Shown here in pieces: positions 7,657 to 17,304 of a DNA stretch of 32,698 bases. The notes beneath the pieces are model-generated. The model had not been told where the DNA came from. It did no database searches and saw only the letters and a list, made by a program, of their open reading frames with translations. The number at the start of each line of letters is the position of its first letter. Positions within the stretch are counted from its first letter, which is position 1. The translations under genes and the position numbers were made by a program. This stretch comes from Clostridia bacterium (lineage in GTDB: Bacteria > Bacillota > Clostridia > Oscillospirales > Ruminococcaceae): assembly GCA_026001145.1 (NCBI GenBank), contig BNZN01000006.1, positions 1 to 32,698 on the forward strand, read 5' to 3'.

Positions 7657-9048
7657 TCATAATGCAGCACCTGCTGTTCTTGGGAACATCAAAACATCTC
7701 GTATGTTTGTCATACCTGTTAAATACATAACAAGCCGTTCGAATCCAAGGCCAAACCCCGCATGCTTTGTTCCTCCAAATCTTCGAAGGTCAAGATACCA
7801 ACGGTAATCTGCTTCGTTCAAATTGCAATCTTTAAGCCGTTTGATAAGGAGATCAAGCCGTTCTTCACGCTGGCTGCCACCAATAATTTCTCCTATCCCC
7901 GGCGTTAAAAGATCCATTGCCGCAACAGTTTTTTCATCATCGTTTTGTCGCATATAAAACGATTTGATTTCTTTGGGGTAGTTTATGATGAACAACGGTT
8001 TTTTGAACAGCTGTTCAGTCAAATATCTTTCGTGCTCGGTTTGCAGATCACATCCCCAGCTTACGGGGAAATCAAAAGTTTTCGGACTTTTTTCAAGCAA
8101 ATCAATGGCCTCGGTATAGGTGATTACCCCTACTTCAGAATTCAAAACAAACGTGAGGCGATTCAACAACTCATTATCAACAAATTCATTAAGGAACTGC
8201 ATTTCCTGCTCGCAGTTCTCAAGCACATATTTAATAACATACTTCAACATGTTTTCCGCCAATGCCATGTCATCTTCGAGGTCTGCAAACGCAATTTCAG
8301 GCTCAATCATCCAAAATTCCGCGGCATGGCGTGTGGTATTCGAATTTTCTGCGCGGAATGTTGGCCCAAAGGTATATATCTTTCCAAATGCCATTGCCAT
8401 GCATTCGCCTTCAAGTTGCCCAGAAACGGTGAGGTTAGCTGGTTCGCCGAAAAAATCTGCCAGATAAGAAACCTTGCCCTCTTCATCAAGCGGCAAATTG
8501 TCGAGATCAAGCGAAGTAACATGAAACATTTCGCCGGCGCCTTCGCAATCACTCCCTGTTATAATCGGCGTATGACTATATACAAAGCCATTTTCATTGA
8601 AAAACTTATGAATAGCATACGCTGCAACTGATCTCACCCGAAACACCGAACCAAAAGTGTTGCTTCTGGCTCTGAAATGGGGCATAGTTCGCAAAAATTC
8701 AAACGAATGCTGTTTTTTTTGCAGGGGGTAATCCGGGGACGAGTGTCCTTCAACCTGAACAGTATCTGCCTTTAGTTCAAAGGGCTGCTTGGCAGTGGGC
8801 GTTTCTTCTAATATTCCGGTTACAACAAGCGATGCTCCCACGTTTTCTTTGAGAATATCATCGAAATTGGTTATCTTCTCGGTTTCAATAACCACCTGCA
8901 GATTCTTAAGTTGCGAGCCGTCATTGAGTTCAAGAAACCCAAGTTTTTTGCTTGCTCTTGTTGTTTTAATCCAGCCGCAAACCGTAATCTTTTTCCCCAA
9001 ATGCTTTGAGGGATTGCCGAATATTTCTCTTATTTCGGTTCTTTTCAT
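7657..9048 (-). CDS. asnS: Asparaginyl-tRNA synthetase
   Basis: This class IIb synthetase charges tRNA-Asn with asparagine. An N-terminal OB-fold anticodon-binding domain (about residues 1-115, including [20 protein letters not shown]) is followed by the catalytic domain. Motif 2 is [19 protein letters not shown] and motif 3 is [15 protein letters not shown]. The FWMIEPE form and the 463-residue length favour AsnS over the bacterial AspRS. The ATG overlaps the gatB stop as ATGA. Since asparagine can be charged directly, the adjacent GatCAB is probably needed mainly for Gln-tRNA-Gln. Confidence 0.95.
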   Translation of the reverse strand: MKRTEIREIFGNPSKHLGKKITVCGWIKTTRASKKLGFLELNDGSQLKNLQVVIETEKITNFDDILKENVGASLVVTGILEETPTAKQPFELKADTVQVEGHSSPDYPLQKKQHSFEFLRTMPHFRARSNTFGSVFRVRSVAAYAIHKFFNENGFVYSHTPIITGSDCEGAGEMFHVTSLDLDNLPLDEEGKVSYLADFFGEPANLTVSGQLEGECMAMAFGKIYTFGPTFRAENSNTTRHAAEFWMIEPEIAFADLEDDMALAENMLKYVIKYVLENCEQEMQFLNEFVDNELLNRLTFVLNSEVGVITYTEAIDLLEKSPKTFDFPVSWGCDLQTEHERYLTEQLFKKPLFIINYPKEIKSFYMRQNDDEKTVAAMDLLTPGIGEIIGGSQREERLDLLIKRLKDCNLNEADYRWYLDLRRFGGTKHAGFGLGFERLVMYLTGMTNIRDVLMFPRTAGAAL

Positions 9049-10499
9049 TCTGACTTTCCCCCTTCTTCAAGCAACTTTAATACGATGTCTTTAAGCAAAA
9101 CTGGATTCCCTTTGCCTTTAAGGCGTTTCATACACTCACCGACGGCAAATCCCAAAACATTAGTTTTGCCCTTTTCAAAAAGCTCTGAAATTTGCGGATT
9201 TTCTGCAAGTGTCGCTTTTGCAACATCTTCCAAAAGTTTTAGGTCGCTCGTTTGAAAGAGTCCTTTTTGTTTGGCCACAAGCTCTGGTTCGATATCTTGT
9301 TCCATTAATTCTTCAACTATAGTTTTCCCCGCAGTATTCGAAATGCTGTTGTCTTCAATCATCTCAAGCATTTTTTTAAGATTTTGGGCTGTTAATTTTG
9401 AGCTCGCAAGGGCAGAGTTTTGTTTGTTTAAAATCCGAGAGACATCGCCTAAAATCCAGTTGGCAATTTTTTTTGGTTTAACATTTGAAATTTTTGCTGT
9501 CTCTTCGAAGAAATTGCCTTTTTCATGTTCTTCCATCAGCAGGTAGGCATCTGCATACGGAAGTTCATATTCACTCATAAACCGAGAAATTTTGGCATTT
9601 GGCAACTCACCAATAGAGGATCTTATCTTTTCGATTTCTTCGTTTGTAATCTCTATTGCCGGCAGATCGGGTTCAACAAAATACCGATATTCAACAACCT
9701 CATCTTTTCTTCGTGCTACAATGTTTGCATTCGTCTCGTCGCTATATTTAAGTGTCACCTGTTCAACTTTTCCACCTGATTCAAGAATCTCTTTTTGCCG
9801 TTTGATCTCACATTCAACTGCTCTTGCCGCGCTGTTAATGCTCCCCACGTTTTTGATCTCGCATCTTGTTCCTAATTTAAGCGCTCCCTTGGGTTTCAAA
9901 GAAATGTTAACGTCCGCTCTCATGGAGCCTTCTTGCATTTTGCAATCACTAACCCCCAAACAAAGCATGGTGTTTTTGATTGTTTCAAGATATGTTTTAA
10001 CCTCGATTGCATCACACAAATCGGGTTTTGAAACAATCTCAATGAGCGGAACACCAGACCGATTAAAATCAACATATGTCTTGCCGTCTACATCACTGTA
10101 GATGGTTTTTCCGGAGTCTTCTTCGATGTGTATTTGAACTAAATTGACTTTTTTCGATTTGGTTCCGTTTCCCAGCAGGATCTCAATAAAACCGCTAACG
10201 CACAGAGGCCGTTCGTTTTGTGAAATCTGGTAAGATTTAGGAAGATCAGGGTAAAAATAATTCTTTCGGTCGAGTTTGGTGGTTGTGTTTATCTGGCAGT
10301 TGCATGCAAGCCCAGCTTTTATTGCATATTCGATCGCTTTTTTGTTGATATTTGGCAAAGTTCCGGGCATTCCTAAACAAATCTCACAACAATGCGAGTT
10401 GGCAACACCACCAAATTCATTTTTGCAGCTGCAATACATCTTAGATTCGGTCTTAAGCTCAACATGCACTTCAAGGCCAATCACAACATCAAACTCCAT
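9045..10499 (-). CDS. gatB: Asp/Glu-tRNA amidotransferase subunit B
   Basis: GatB is the tRNA-binding kinase subunit of GatCAB. It phosphorylates mischarged Glu-tRNA-Gln (or Asp-tRNA-Asn) so that ammonia from GatA can amidate it. The N-terminus [10 protein letters not shown], the Cys cluster at about 23-41 ending [10 protein letters not shown], and the [19 protein letters not shown] block are diagnostic. The C-terminal YqeY-like helical tail is present. Two adjacent ATGs (10502, 10499) follow GAGAGGG; I chose the second for spacing and because it matches the family start. The gene is separated from gatA by alaX-like and fic genes, an unusual split of the gat locus. Confidence 0.96.
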   Translation of the reverse strand: MEFDVVIGLEVHVELKTESKMYCSCKNEFGGVANSHCCEICLGMPGTLPNINKKAIEYAIKAGLACNCQINTTTKLDRKNYFYPDLPKSYQISQNERPLCVSGFIEILLGNGTKSKKVNLVQIHIEEDSGKTIYSDVDGKTYVDFNRSGVPLIEIVSKPDLCDAIEVKTYLETIKNTMLCLGVSDCKMQEGSMRADVNISLKPKGALKLGTRCEIKNVGSINSAARAVECEIKRQKEILESGGKVEQVTLKYSDETNANIVARRKDEVVEYRYFVEPDLPAIEITNEEIEKIRSSIGELPNAKISRFMSEYELPYADAYLLMEEHEKGNFFEETAKISNVKPKKIANWILGDVSRILNKQNSALASSKLTAQNLKKMLEMIEDNSISNTAGKTIVEELMEQDIEPELVAKQKGLFQTSDLKLLEDVAKATLAENPQISELFEKGKTNVLGFAVGECMKRLKGKGNPVLLKDIVLKLLEEGGKSE

Positions 10500-10534
10500 C
10501 ATTTTTCCCTCTCTCAACTTAATCTCAGCTTTAT

Positions 10535-11296
10535 TTACTTATCTTTTCTGGATTTTAAAATATCCAAGTATCGCTCAAGCTCTTCCTCTTCGTATTTGCT
10601 TATTAACTCACAAAGCTTTGCGGATGAACGGTTGCCTTCGGGGGAAAAATAAGCATCAAAGCATTCGTAATATTCTTTTCTGTCTGCATATTTGATATTG
10701 ACTGGTAGCAATCCCGCTTTGATGAGTTCAAAATTCATAATAAGCCGCCCGGTACGGCCGTTGCCATCAATAAAAGGATGTATATCTTCAAAGCGCAGAT
10801 GGAATTCTGCGATAGCTTCTATGATAGACTTTGGGCAATCTTTCTTCATTTGTTCGTATTCAGCGAGCAGTTGTTCAACAAGATCCGGTACCATGTAAGG
10901 TTGCGGCGGCGTATGTGCTGAACCAGAAATCTGAATTGGCACATCGCGATATATACCTTTGTGCGTAGCATCATTCATAAGCACGAGTGAATGTATTTGT
11001 TTGATAGTCTGTTCCGCAAGAGAGGCGCTGGCATTTGCAAGAGATATGACAAACTCGAAAGCATCGCGGTGCCCAATAGCCTCTAAGTGATCTTTAAGCG
11101 GCTTCTCCCCAATGGTAATGCCTTCTTTAAGAATCAAAGCGGTTTCGCGCAGCGTAAGCGAATTCCCCTCAATAGCATTCGAGTTATACGTATCATCAAT
11201 GATGAACTCCTCTTGAATACGTTTTAGTTCTGTGGGACTAAGCGGGCGCATGGCTTTGAGTTCTTTTTGAAGTTCTTCTATTTTGGTGTAAGCCAT
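10535..11296 (-). CDS. Fic domain protein with N-terminal inhibitory helix
   Basis: Fic proteins transfer AMP or another phosphate-linked group from a nucleotide to a target hydroxyl. The active-site motif HPFIDGNGRTGR is at residues 173-184 and is complete, including the catalytic His. An N-terminal inhibitory motif SNAIEGN at 39-45 fits the Ser/Thr-x-x-x-Glu-Gly-Asn class II consensus, so activity is predicted to be self-repressed by Glu43. No antitoxin partner is adjacent, as expected for class II. It lies inside the gat cluster, 33 bp before gatB and 39 bp after the alaX-like gene, with GGGAG before the ATG. Whether tRNA machinery is its target is speculation. Confidence 0.88.
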   Translation of the reverse strand: MAYTKIEELQKELKAMRPLSPTELKRIQEEFIIDDTYNSNAIEGNSLTLRETALILKEGITIGEKPLKDHLEAIGHRDAFEFVISLANASASLAEQTIKQIHSLVLMNDATHKGIYRDVPIQISGSAHTPPQPYMVPDLVEQLLAEYEQMKKDCPKSIIEAIAEFHLRFEDIHPFIDGNGRTGRLIMNFELIKAGLLPVNIKYADRKEYYECFDAYFSPEGNRSSAKLCELISKYEEEELERYLDILKSRKDK

Positions 11297-11335
11297 AAAA
11301 ACGCTCCCGTAAGCCCTTTTTTGTGAAATCTAAAC

Positions 11336-12007
11336 TCAAATTATCAAGGCAAATTTAACAGTTATGTTTCCCTTTTTGTTAGAAAATGTTATGTCAACAT
11401 CACCGACTTCAGTTAAGTTATCAACATGAATTCCACCACATGGAATTTTGTGCCCCATGCACTCCCACCATCTGAAATCCATGCCCTTTTCCGCGTATGT
11501 TTTGACTTCTGCGCCAGCCTTCAAATGTTTTTGAAACTCTTCATTTACTTTCCCCAGCTTTGCGAAGTCAAACGATTCGGCCGAATATTTATTGAATGCG
11601 AAGCCATCTTCAATCGACGAAACTTTTGGAAAAGCTATCTCTTCCCCTATGACTTCTTCCATTACGCAGTGATGTGCATGAACCACCGTGTGAAGCTTCA
11701 TCTGAGCATATCGGAATGGCCAATCCAAAAAACACTCGACCTTCACGGAATCAAGTTCTTCCAGAAGCTTTTCGTCAACGATCGAAATGGCACCGCCCAG
11801 TTGCGAATCTTTGATTGTGTTCACAACATTGCAGGTCTCTTTTTTGTTCAAAACAACCTTGCCTCTGTCGCCTTTTTGTCCGCCACCCTGCGGGTAAAAG
11901 ATATTCTCCTCGAATTTTAAATAAGCAACATCTTCATCTCCGATGGTAACGCGAGCTGTTGTTTCAATTTCTTTTGCGTATTTGTCTTCATAATAAAGCT
12001 CTTCCAC
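11336..12007 (-). CDS. AlaX-like alanyl-tRNA editing protein
   Basis: This is a free-standing relative of the AlaRS editing domain, expected to hydrolyse Ser- or Gly-mischarged tRNA-Ala. Visible landmarks are FYPQGGGQKGDRG (about 37-49), the zinc-site HTVVH (His106, His110) and CGGIH (Cys190, His194), so the metal site is complete. Its 223 residues fit the short AlaX type. The open frame extends upstream to 12076, but those residues translate the end of the dispersed repeat. I take GTG at 12007, with GGGAGAAAGGG upstream; TTG 12016 or GTG 12013 are alternatives. It sits between gatA and fic, a tRNA quality-control neighbourhood. Confidence 0.85.
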   Translation of the reverse strand: MEELYYEDKYAKEIETTARVTIGDEDVAYLKFEENIFYPQGGGQKGDRGKVVLNKKETCNVVNTIKDSQLGGAISIVDEKLLEELDSVKVECFLDWPFRYAQMKLHTVVHAHHCVMEEVIGEEIAFPKVSSIEDGFAFNKYSAESFDFAKLGKVNEEFQKHLKAGAEVKTYAEKGMDFRWWECMGHKIPCGGIHVDNLTEVGDVDITFSNKKGNITVKFALII

Positions 12008-12040
12008 CAGCACCAACCCTTTCTCCCGTTTTGCCTGTTC

Positions 12041-12195
12041 TGTAGCGTTACAATTGATGTGAAACTTTCCGAACAATTTTAAAATCTCATAGCAAACAAC
12101 CTTGGACTCTGGGAAAAAGCGATGTGCTACGAACCCCGGAGTGCTCGGAAAGCACGTGAAAAAGCGAGTTTAGCGAACCTCTCTCCATGTTGCTT
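12041..12195 (+). mobile_element. Internally deleted copy 3 of the dispersed element
   Basis: The intact end TGTAGCGTTACAATTGATG is at 12041-12059, next to the alaX-like start. It is followed by the conserved ccttggactctgg block and the hairpin around gtgctcggaaagcac. The two long central hairpins of copies 1 and 2 are missing, and the other terminal repeat cannot be found before the gatA stop. The right limit is approximate. Confidence 0.65.
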
Positions 12196-12201
12196 TTTTA
12201 T

Positions 12202-13620
12202 TCACTTGCAGTTGTTTTCATAAAATTCACCAACTTCAAAAAGAAAGTGCTCTGAATATTTAGGTCCGATTAGCTGCGCCCCAATCGGAAGTTTGCCCAC
12301 CAACCCGCACGGGATAGAAATCGCCGGCACCGAAGCGAGATTCGCTCCCACCGTGCATAAATCGGTGGCATACATCTCAATTGGGTCAACTGATTCACCC
12401 AGCTTAAACGCTGGGGTTGCACTCGTTGGAGAAAGAAGCACATCACACTCTTCAAAGGCTTTTGCATAAGCTTCTGCAAGTTTCTGTTTAAAGAAAAACG
12501 CTTTCTGCCGATAGGCGCCGCCGAACTGCGCGCTGGAAAGAAACGTCCCTAATATGATTCTTCTTTTGACTTCTGCACCGAACCCTTCTTCGCGCGTTTT
12601 GCAATACATCTCCTCTGTATCTTCGAAATCTTTGGCTTTGTATCCGTACCTGATTCCGTCGTGTCGCCCCAGGTTAGAAGCTGCCTCAATTGTCATCACA
12701 ATGTGATAAAGCGGGACCAGATATTCCATGTATGGAATCGAAACGGTTTTGATTGCCGCTCCGTGTGATTCCAAGCTCTTTGCCATGTTCATAACACTTG
12801 TTGCAATTTCTGGATTAACCCGTTCACCGAACAGCTCTTTGTAGATCCCGATTTTCAGTTTTCTAATGTCAAACTCTTTCTCGTCTTTTCTGTTCTTAAG
12901 TGTTGTCATATCTTTGGTATCTTCACCTGCAATGGCATCAAAAAGCATGTGAACGTCTTCCACTGTTTTTCCTATGGGTCCCACTTGGTCGAAGGATGAT
13001 GCAAGGGGAATCACTCCATAACGCGAAACCGTGCCGTAAGTTGGCTTAAGTCCAACCACACCACAAAAGGCAGCAGGAAGCCGAATCGAACCGCCTGTGT
13101 CAGAACCCAGTGCCAAAACCGCTTCGTTTGCAGCAACTGCAGCCGCAGAGCCACCCGAAGAGCCGCCCGGCACGCGTTTCAAATCCCTGGGGTTTTTGGT
13201 TACTTTCAACCGGGAAGTTTCGCAGGAAGACCCCATCGCAAACTCATCCAGATTCACCTTTCCGGTAATCACCATGTCATTTGCAAGCAAGCGTTCCACA
13301 ACCGTTGCGTTATAGGGCGGAATAAAGTTTTCTAAAATCTTTGAAGCGGCTGTTGTCAAAATCCCTTCGGTGCAGATGATATCCTTAACAGCAATCGGAA
13401 TTCCTGCCAAATCGCCTAACCTTTCGCCTTTTTTTAATTTTTCATCCACCACTTTCGCTTGTTTTCTTGCAATCTCTTCTGTGATCGTTATGTATGCTCC
13501 AACATCTTTTTCACTTATGTTAATCTGCTGCAAAATACTTTCCAGAATCTCGGCTGCACTGCACTCCTTTGCCCTCAACATCTGCGAAAGTTTCTTTGCT
13601 GTTAATGAACTCAGCTCCAC
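12202..13620 (-). CDS. gatA: Asp/Glu-tRNA amidotransferase subunit A
   Basis: GatA is the amidase subunit of GatCAB, releasing ammonia from glutamine for the transamidation carried out on GatB. It is an amidase-signature enzyme with the complete Ser-cisSer-Lys triad: Lys79 in VKDI, Ser154 in PGGSSGGSAA and Ser178 in GSDTGGSIRLP. These positions equal those of characterised GatA proteins. Its 472 residues are normal. The ATG at 13620 gives the usual MELSSLTAKKL start. A deformylase-like gene separates it from gatC, and a decayed repeat follows its stop. Confidence 0.97.
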   Translation of the reverse strand: MELSSLTAKKLSQMLRAKECSAAEILESILQQINISEKDVGAYITITEEIARKQAKVVDEKLKKGERLGDLAGIPIAVKDIICTEGILTTAASKILENFIPPYNATVVERLLANDMVITGKVNLDEFAMGSSCETSRLKVTKNPRDLKRVPGGSSGGSAAAVAANEAVLALGSDTGGSIRLPAAFCGVVGLKPTYGTVSRYGVIPLASSFDQVGPIGKTVEDVHMLFDAIAGEDTKDMTTLKNRKDEKEFDIRKLKIGIYKELFGERVNPEIATSVMNMAKSLESHGAAIKTVSIPYMEYLVPLYHIVMTIEAASNLGRHDGIRYGYKAKDFEDTEEMYCKTREEGFGAEVKRRIILGTFLSSAQFGGAYRQKAFFFKQKLAEAYAKAFEECDVLLSPTSATPAFKLGESVDPIEMYATDLCTVGANLASVPAISIPCGLVGKLPIGAQLIGPKYSEHFLFEVGEFYENNCK

Positions 13621-13654
13621 AAATCTTAAGCTCCTTCCGGTTTCTCTCTTTTAC

Positions 13655-14242
13655 CTAGTCAAATTCAATTTTCGAGGCGTTGTCTGTGTTCAAGATTCCT
13701 TTCGAATGTTCCTGCTCATGGCAGATTACGTTCGCCTTGGACCCGGTTGCGTCAAAAGAAAACTTCTTGCCTCTTCTGTCGAACGCATACCCCTTCACTC
13801 TGAATGGCCGCGTGATTGTCACTCTATAGCCGGGAATCGACAAGCATCCCTCATGACATTCCTGCTCGCCTTCCTTATGGGTTATCGTTGTGTTGATAAA
13901 TTCCATTGACGCGCCTTTTGCGGTGAATCTGACAACAAACACTTGTATAGATCGGTTTACCTGGTTTACTGCAAGGCCTGCGCCACCGTTTGCATCCATA
14001 GTTTCGATCCTATCATCCAGAAAGGTGCCCAGTTTGCCATCAAAGATCTCAACTTCTGAACAAGGCGTTCTCAACATCGGGTTGTTTCCTTTGGTGAATT
14101 CTAGCGCCCACGTTTTGTCATTAGTTGTTTCCACAGCCTTGATGATAGGCAAAATTGTAGCGCTTACTTCACAACTTAGAGTGCTAGCCAGCACGCAAAA
14201 TGTAAAAAACACTTTCAAATTTCTCTTCGCTATTTTCTTCAT
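13655..14242 (-). CDS. Peptide deformylase-like protein with a secretion signal
   Basis: The three deformylase motifs are present: GAGLAVNQ (about 88-94), EGCLSIP (131-137, Cys133) and HEQEH (175-179). The metal ligands Cys, His, His and the catalytic Glu176 are kept, but the usual HExDH Asp is Glu. Unlike normal Def it starts with a basic n-region (MKKIAKRNLK), a hydrophobic stretch to about residue 22 and a plausible signal peptidase I site, Val-Ser-Ala, at 27-29. The C-terminus is short. The ATG at 14242 has GGGGGAG seven bases upstream and is preferred over the longer frame. It lies between gatC and gatA. An extracytoplasmic hydrolase derived from Def is my reading; true co-translational deformylase activity seems unlikely if it is exported. 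Confidence 0.8.
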   Translation of the reverse strand: MKKIAKRNLKVFFTFCVLASTLSCEVSATILPIIKAVETTNDKTWALEFTKGNNPMLRTPCSEVEIFDGKLGTFLDDRIETMDANGGAGLAVNQVNRSIQVFVVRFTAKGASMEFINTTITHKEGEQECHEGCLSIPGYRVTITRPFRVKGYAFDRRGKKFSFDATGSKANVICHEQEHSKGILNTDNASKIEFD

Positions 14243-14299
14243 AATCAAACTCCCCCTTGCCGCATTTTTAAGCAACTTTTGATTTTGTTTTCTTATTTT

Positions 14300-14557
14300 T
14301 CAAACCACAAAAAACCCCGCCTTAGTTGTTGGTGCATTCTCTAACACTTTTGAAACATCCAAGGATTTTTCTGGGATATCATCTCGCAGTTCGCTTAATT
14401 TTTTTGTCCCAAAACTGATTCCTTCGCCACTGGGTATTTCTGGAAGAATCTCAATCATTTTCATCATCTCATTTATATGGTGATTAAAACTTTTAACCTC
14501 TTCGGCGGTAAGCACAAACTTTGCAAGTTCCCCAACTCGCAACACATCAAACCCCAC
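14300..14557 (-). CDS. gatC: Asp/Glu-tRNA amidotransferase subunit C
   Basis: GatC is the small subunit that wraps GatA and stabilises the GatCAB complex. Its 85 residues show the family pattern: VGELAKFVLTAEEV near the N-terminus, a helix with INEMMKMIEIL, and a C-terminal VLENAPTTKAGFFVV that matches the usual NAP...GFFxVP tail. GTG at 14557 is the start, with AAGGGGG seven bases upstream. It is 16 bp after ligA, and the exported deformylase-like gene follows. Confidence 0.95.
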   Translation of the reverse strand: MGFDVLRVGELAKFVLTAEEVKSFNHHINEMMKMIEILPEIPSGEGISFGTKKLSELRDDIPEKSLDVSKVLENAPTTKAGFFVV

Positions 14558-14573
14558 ATTTACGCCCCCTTCT

Positions 14574-16550
14574 TTAACTTTTCAAATTTCCAAACAGACT
14601 TCCCAAATCATTTTCAAACACAATCTTAACGCCAAGTGCCTTTGCTTTTTCAAGTTTTTTGCCTGGTTTGCTTCCCACCAAAAGATAGTCTGTTCTTTTT
14701 GAAACACTCTCAGAAATTCTTGCTCCTAGCTCTTTGAGCTTCATTTCAAGTTCTTGTCTGCCGGCAGCTTCAAAGCTGCCAGTTACCACGCAATTAATGC
14801 CATCAAGTGCTCCTCTTTCCTTGGGTTCTTCCTCAACCCGCACACCCGCAAGCTTAAGCCTGTTTATGCAGGTTCTTGCCGGAGGCAAACTAAAATAGTT
14901 GACCAAAGAGGCGGCAACAACTCCTCCTAATCCGTGTATTTTCACTATCTCATCAAATGTCACTTCAAACAGCTGCTCCATATCTCCAAAATGTTCGATT
15001 ATGTCGTGTGCTGCTTTTGCTCCAATCTGCTTTATTCCCAAACCAAACAGCAACCTGCCCGCTCCAACTGTTTTTGATTTTTCAATCGCTTGCAGAATGT
15101 TTTGAGCCGATCTTTCGGCAAGCCTTTCCAGCCCAACAAGATTTTCTAAGGTCAAGTAATAGATGTCAGCGACTGACGACAACAACCCGCCTTCAATCAA
15201 CTTTTTCAAAATGCTTGGGCCAAGCCCTTCGATATTCATTGCGTCTCTTGAAACAAAATGTGTCAACTTTCGAAGCATTTGCTCTGGGCAGGACGGATTC
15301 TGGCAACTTAGTTCAACTTCTTCTTCAAACGGTTCCATGCCGCATGAAGGGCAAACTCTTGGAATCTTGAAATATTCACCGGAAGGGTTCTCTAAAACCG
15401 ATGCAATCTCCGGGATAATATCGCCGGCCTTTCTAACAAGTACCACACTTCCAATGTTAATCATTTTCTTTTTGATGAAGTCTTGGTTGTGCAGGATGGC
15501 ACGGCTCACAACGCTGCCAGAAACCAAAACTGGCTTAAGTACTGCAACAGGAGTTAAAACACCGGTTCTTCCAACGCTTATTTCAATGTCCAGAACTTCA
15601 GTTTGCATCTCTTGCGGCGTATATTTAAATGCAACGGCCCATTTTGGGAATTTTGCGGTTTTCCCTAAAATCTTGCGATATTCAAGATTGTCGACCTTAA
15701 CAACGGCACCGTCTATGTTGAAATCTTTTTTGCCATCTTCAAGTTTGATTTTTTCGATCTGCTCAATAATCAGCTTGTCTTTTTCAAATGGGCCACAAAC
15801 ATCTATGGTCTTGAACCCCAAACCGTTCAAGAACTCAATCGATTCTTTGTGACTTCTTGTTTCAAAGCCTGCTGCTACCTGAAGATTAAAAACAAAGATA
15901 TCTAACTGCCGCTCACGAGTAACCTGCGGGTCTTTTTGCCTAAGTGATCCTGCCGCTGCATTTCTTGCGTTTTTGAAGCATGTTTCATTGTTTTGTGCTT
16001 GCGTGGCTGTCAATTGCTCAAACACGTGATTTGGCATAAAAACTTCGCCACGAACCGTCAACTTTTCAACGTTATGCTTTAGTTTTTGTGGAACCGACTC
16101 AAGCATTTTTGCGTTTTTAGTCACATCTTCGCCAACAAATCCATCCCCTCGTGTTGCCGCCCTGACCAGAATGCCATTTTCATATTCCAATGATACCGAA
16201 AGGCCGTCTATCTTGGGTTCAACCACAAACGAGACCTCATCATCAAACCTCTCGCGCACTTTGTTACAAAAATCCAACACACTTTCAAGATCAAAAACAT
16301 CCTGCAAGCTGTTCATCTGAATCTGGTGCTTTATTTTTTCCATCTTCGAAGTCGCGACGCCGCCAACAACCATTGATGGCGAAAGTGTGTCTTGCATTTC
16401 TGGATGTTTAGCTTCCAAATCTTTTAATCTGCGCATCAGACTGTCATATTGATTATCTGTAATTTGTGGGGTATCTAAAACATAGTAAAGGTGATTATGC
16501 CTTTTTATTTCTTCTCTTAGTTTCAATATCTCCGATTCTTCACTCGCCAT
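14574..16550 (-). CDS. ligA: NAD-dependent DNA ligase LigA
   Basis: LigA seals nicks during replication and repair using NAD. In order: Ia domain with LYYVLDTPQITDNQYD, adenylation domain with catalytic Lys113 in EPKIDG, OB domain, Cys4 zinc finger (CPSCG...CQNPSCP), a tandem HhH region (GLGPSILKKL, GLERLAERSAQNI, GLGIKQIGAKAAHDI, GLGGVVAA) and a C-terminal BRCT domain. It is 658 residues from ATG 16550, which has AAGGA eight bases upstream; the 11-residue upstream extension is not family-like. pcrA, often its neighbour in Bacillota, is absent here. Instead the racemase precedes it by 49 bp. Confidence 0.97.
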   Translation of the reverse strand: MASEESEILKLREEIKRHNHLYYVLDTPQITDNQYDSLMRRLKDLEAKHPEMQDTLSPSMVVGGVATSKMEKIKHQIQMNSLQDVFDLESVLDFCNKVRERFDDEVSFVVEPKIDGLSVSLEYENGILVRAATRGDGFVGEDVTKNAKMLESVPQKLKHNVEKLTVRGEVFMPNHVFEQLTATQAQNNETCFKNARNAAAGSLRQKDPQVTRERQLDIFVFNLQVAAGFETRSHKESIEFLNGLGFKTIDVCGPFEKDKLIIEQIEKIKLEDGKKDFNIDGAVVKVDNLEYRKILGKTAKFPKWAVAFKYTPQEMQTEVLDIEISVGRTGVLTPVAVLKPVLVSGSVVSRAILHNQDFIKKKMINIGSVVLVRKAGDIIPEIASVLENPSGEYFKIPRVCPSCGMEPFEEEVELSCQNPSCPEQMLRKLTHFVSRDAMNIEGLGPSILKKLIEGGLLSSVADIYYLTLENLVGLERLAERSAQNILQAIEKSKTVGAGRLLFGLGIKQIGAKAAHDIIEHFGDMEQLFEVTFDEIVKIHGLGGVVAASLVNYFSLPPARTCINRLKLAGVRVEEEPKERGALDGINCVVTGSFEAAGRQELEMKLKELGARISESVSKRTDYLLVGSKPGKKLEKAKALGVKIVFENDLGSLFGNLKS

Positions 16551-16599
16551 TTTAAAATTCCTTATACTTCCGAACCAATCCAACTAAATTCAACTAATT

Positions 16600-17301
16600 T
16601 TAACACTCTCTTATTTTTTTGTCAAAATGCTTAATCACAAACTTTGCTGTGACATCCAACGCGTCCACGAACCTTGCGTCTAACAAAAATGCACTTTTTA
16701 GCACCGAAAGCTCCGTGCAACCCAAAACAACGCGATCGCATCTCGATTCAAAAAACCAATCCACTAACTTCAAAAACTCTTTTTCTGTCGTTTTTTCTCC
16801 CGCTTTAATGTCATTATATATTACTTCCATGATCTTATTTTGTCGTTCATCGTCAGGGATCAGGTAACTCAAGCCGACTTTCTTTAGAGCATTTTGGAAC
16901 AAACCAGTGGAGACTGTTCCTGTTGTTGCCATGATTCCAACCTTTTGGGTGTTCAGTAACTTCAACTCTTTTGCAGTTTCTTTCTGCATATGTACAATTG
17001 GGATGGATATTTCTGCGGCCAGCTTATCATAAAAATAGTGTGATGTGTTACAGGGAATAGCAATTAGCTTGGCTTTTGCGGCTTCCAATGTCTTGCAACA
17101 ATTCAAAAGTTCATCAAATGGGTCTTCCTTGCTCTTGCCCAAAATGAATTTGGTTCTGTCAGGAATCTGGGTGGCGTTGAGTATTACCATTTTGATGTGC
17201 TCTTGATCTGTGCTGGCGTCTGTAAACTCTATAATTCTTCTCATGAAATATGCTGTTGCCATTGGTCCAAGCCCGCCAACAACGCCCAAGAAGTCCTGCA
17301 T
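16600..17301 (-). CDS. Aspartate/glutamate racemase family protein, probable aspartate racemase
   Basis: This is a cofactor-independent racemase with the two catalytic cysteines in place: Cys84 in PCNTSH and Cys195 in LGCTELS. The N-terminal GVVGGLGPMATAYF is typical of the aspartate racemase branch. Its 233 residues are normal. It starts three bases after the D-aspartate ligase stop, so the two are surely co-expressed. This pairing matches the Enterococcus faecium and Lactococcus cross-bridge systems, where the racemase supplies D-Asp to the ligase. Glutamate as substrate cannot be excluded, but the context favours aspartate. Confidence 0.88.
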   Translation of the reverse strand: MQDFLGVVGGLGPMATAYFMRRIIEFTDASTDQEHIKMVILNATQIPDRTKFILGKSKEDPFDELLNCCKTLEAAKAKLIAIPCNTSHYFYDKLAAEISIPIVHMQKETAKELKLLNTQKVGIMATTGTVSTGLFQNALKKVGLSYLIPDDERQNKIMEVIYNDIKAGEKTTEKEFLKLVDWFFESRCDRVVLGCTELSVLKSAFLLDARFVDALDVTAKFVIKHFDKKIREC

Positions 17302-17304
17302 CAG

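Noticed and set aside
7333..7807. Overlapping plus-strand ORFs across ruvB and asnS ends
   Set aside because: They are antisense frames over two well-supported genes and a repeat fragment, with no recognisable domain.
7945..8631. 228-codon plus-strand ORF opposite asnS
   Set aside because: Antisense to a complete asparaginyl-tRNA synthetase; no start signals or domain.
12008..12076. N-terminal 23 codons of the alaX-like open frame
   Set aside because: The first dozen codons translate the end of the dispersed repeat; the family start and a ribosome binding site fit GTG 12007.
15163..15852. 229-codon plus-strand ORF opposite ligA
   Set aside because: Antisense shadow of a fully supported gene; serine- and leucine-rich translation typical of such frames.
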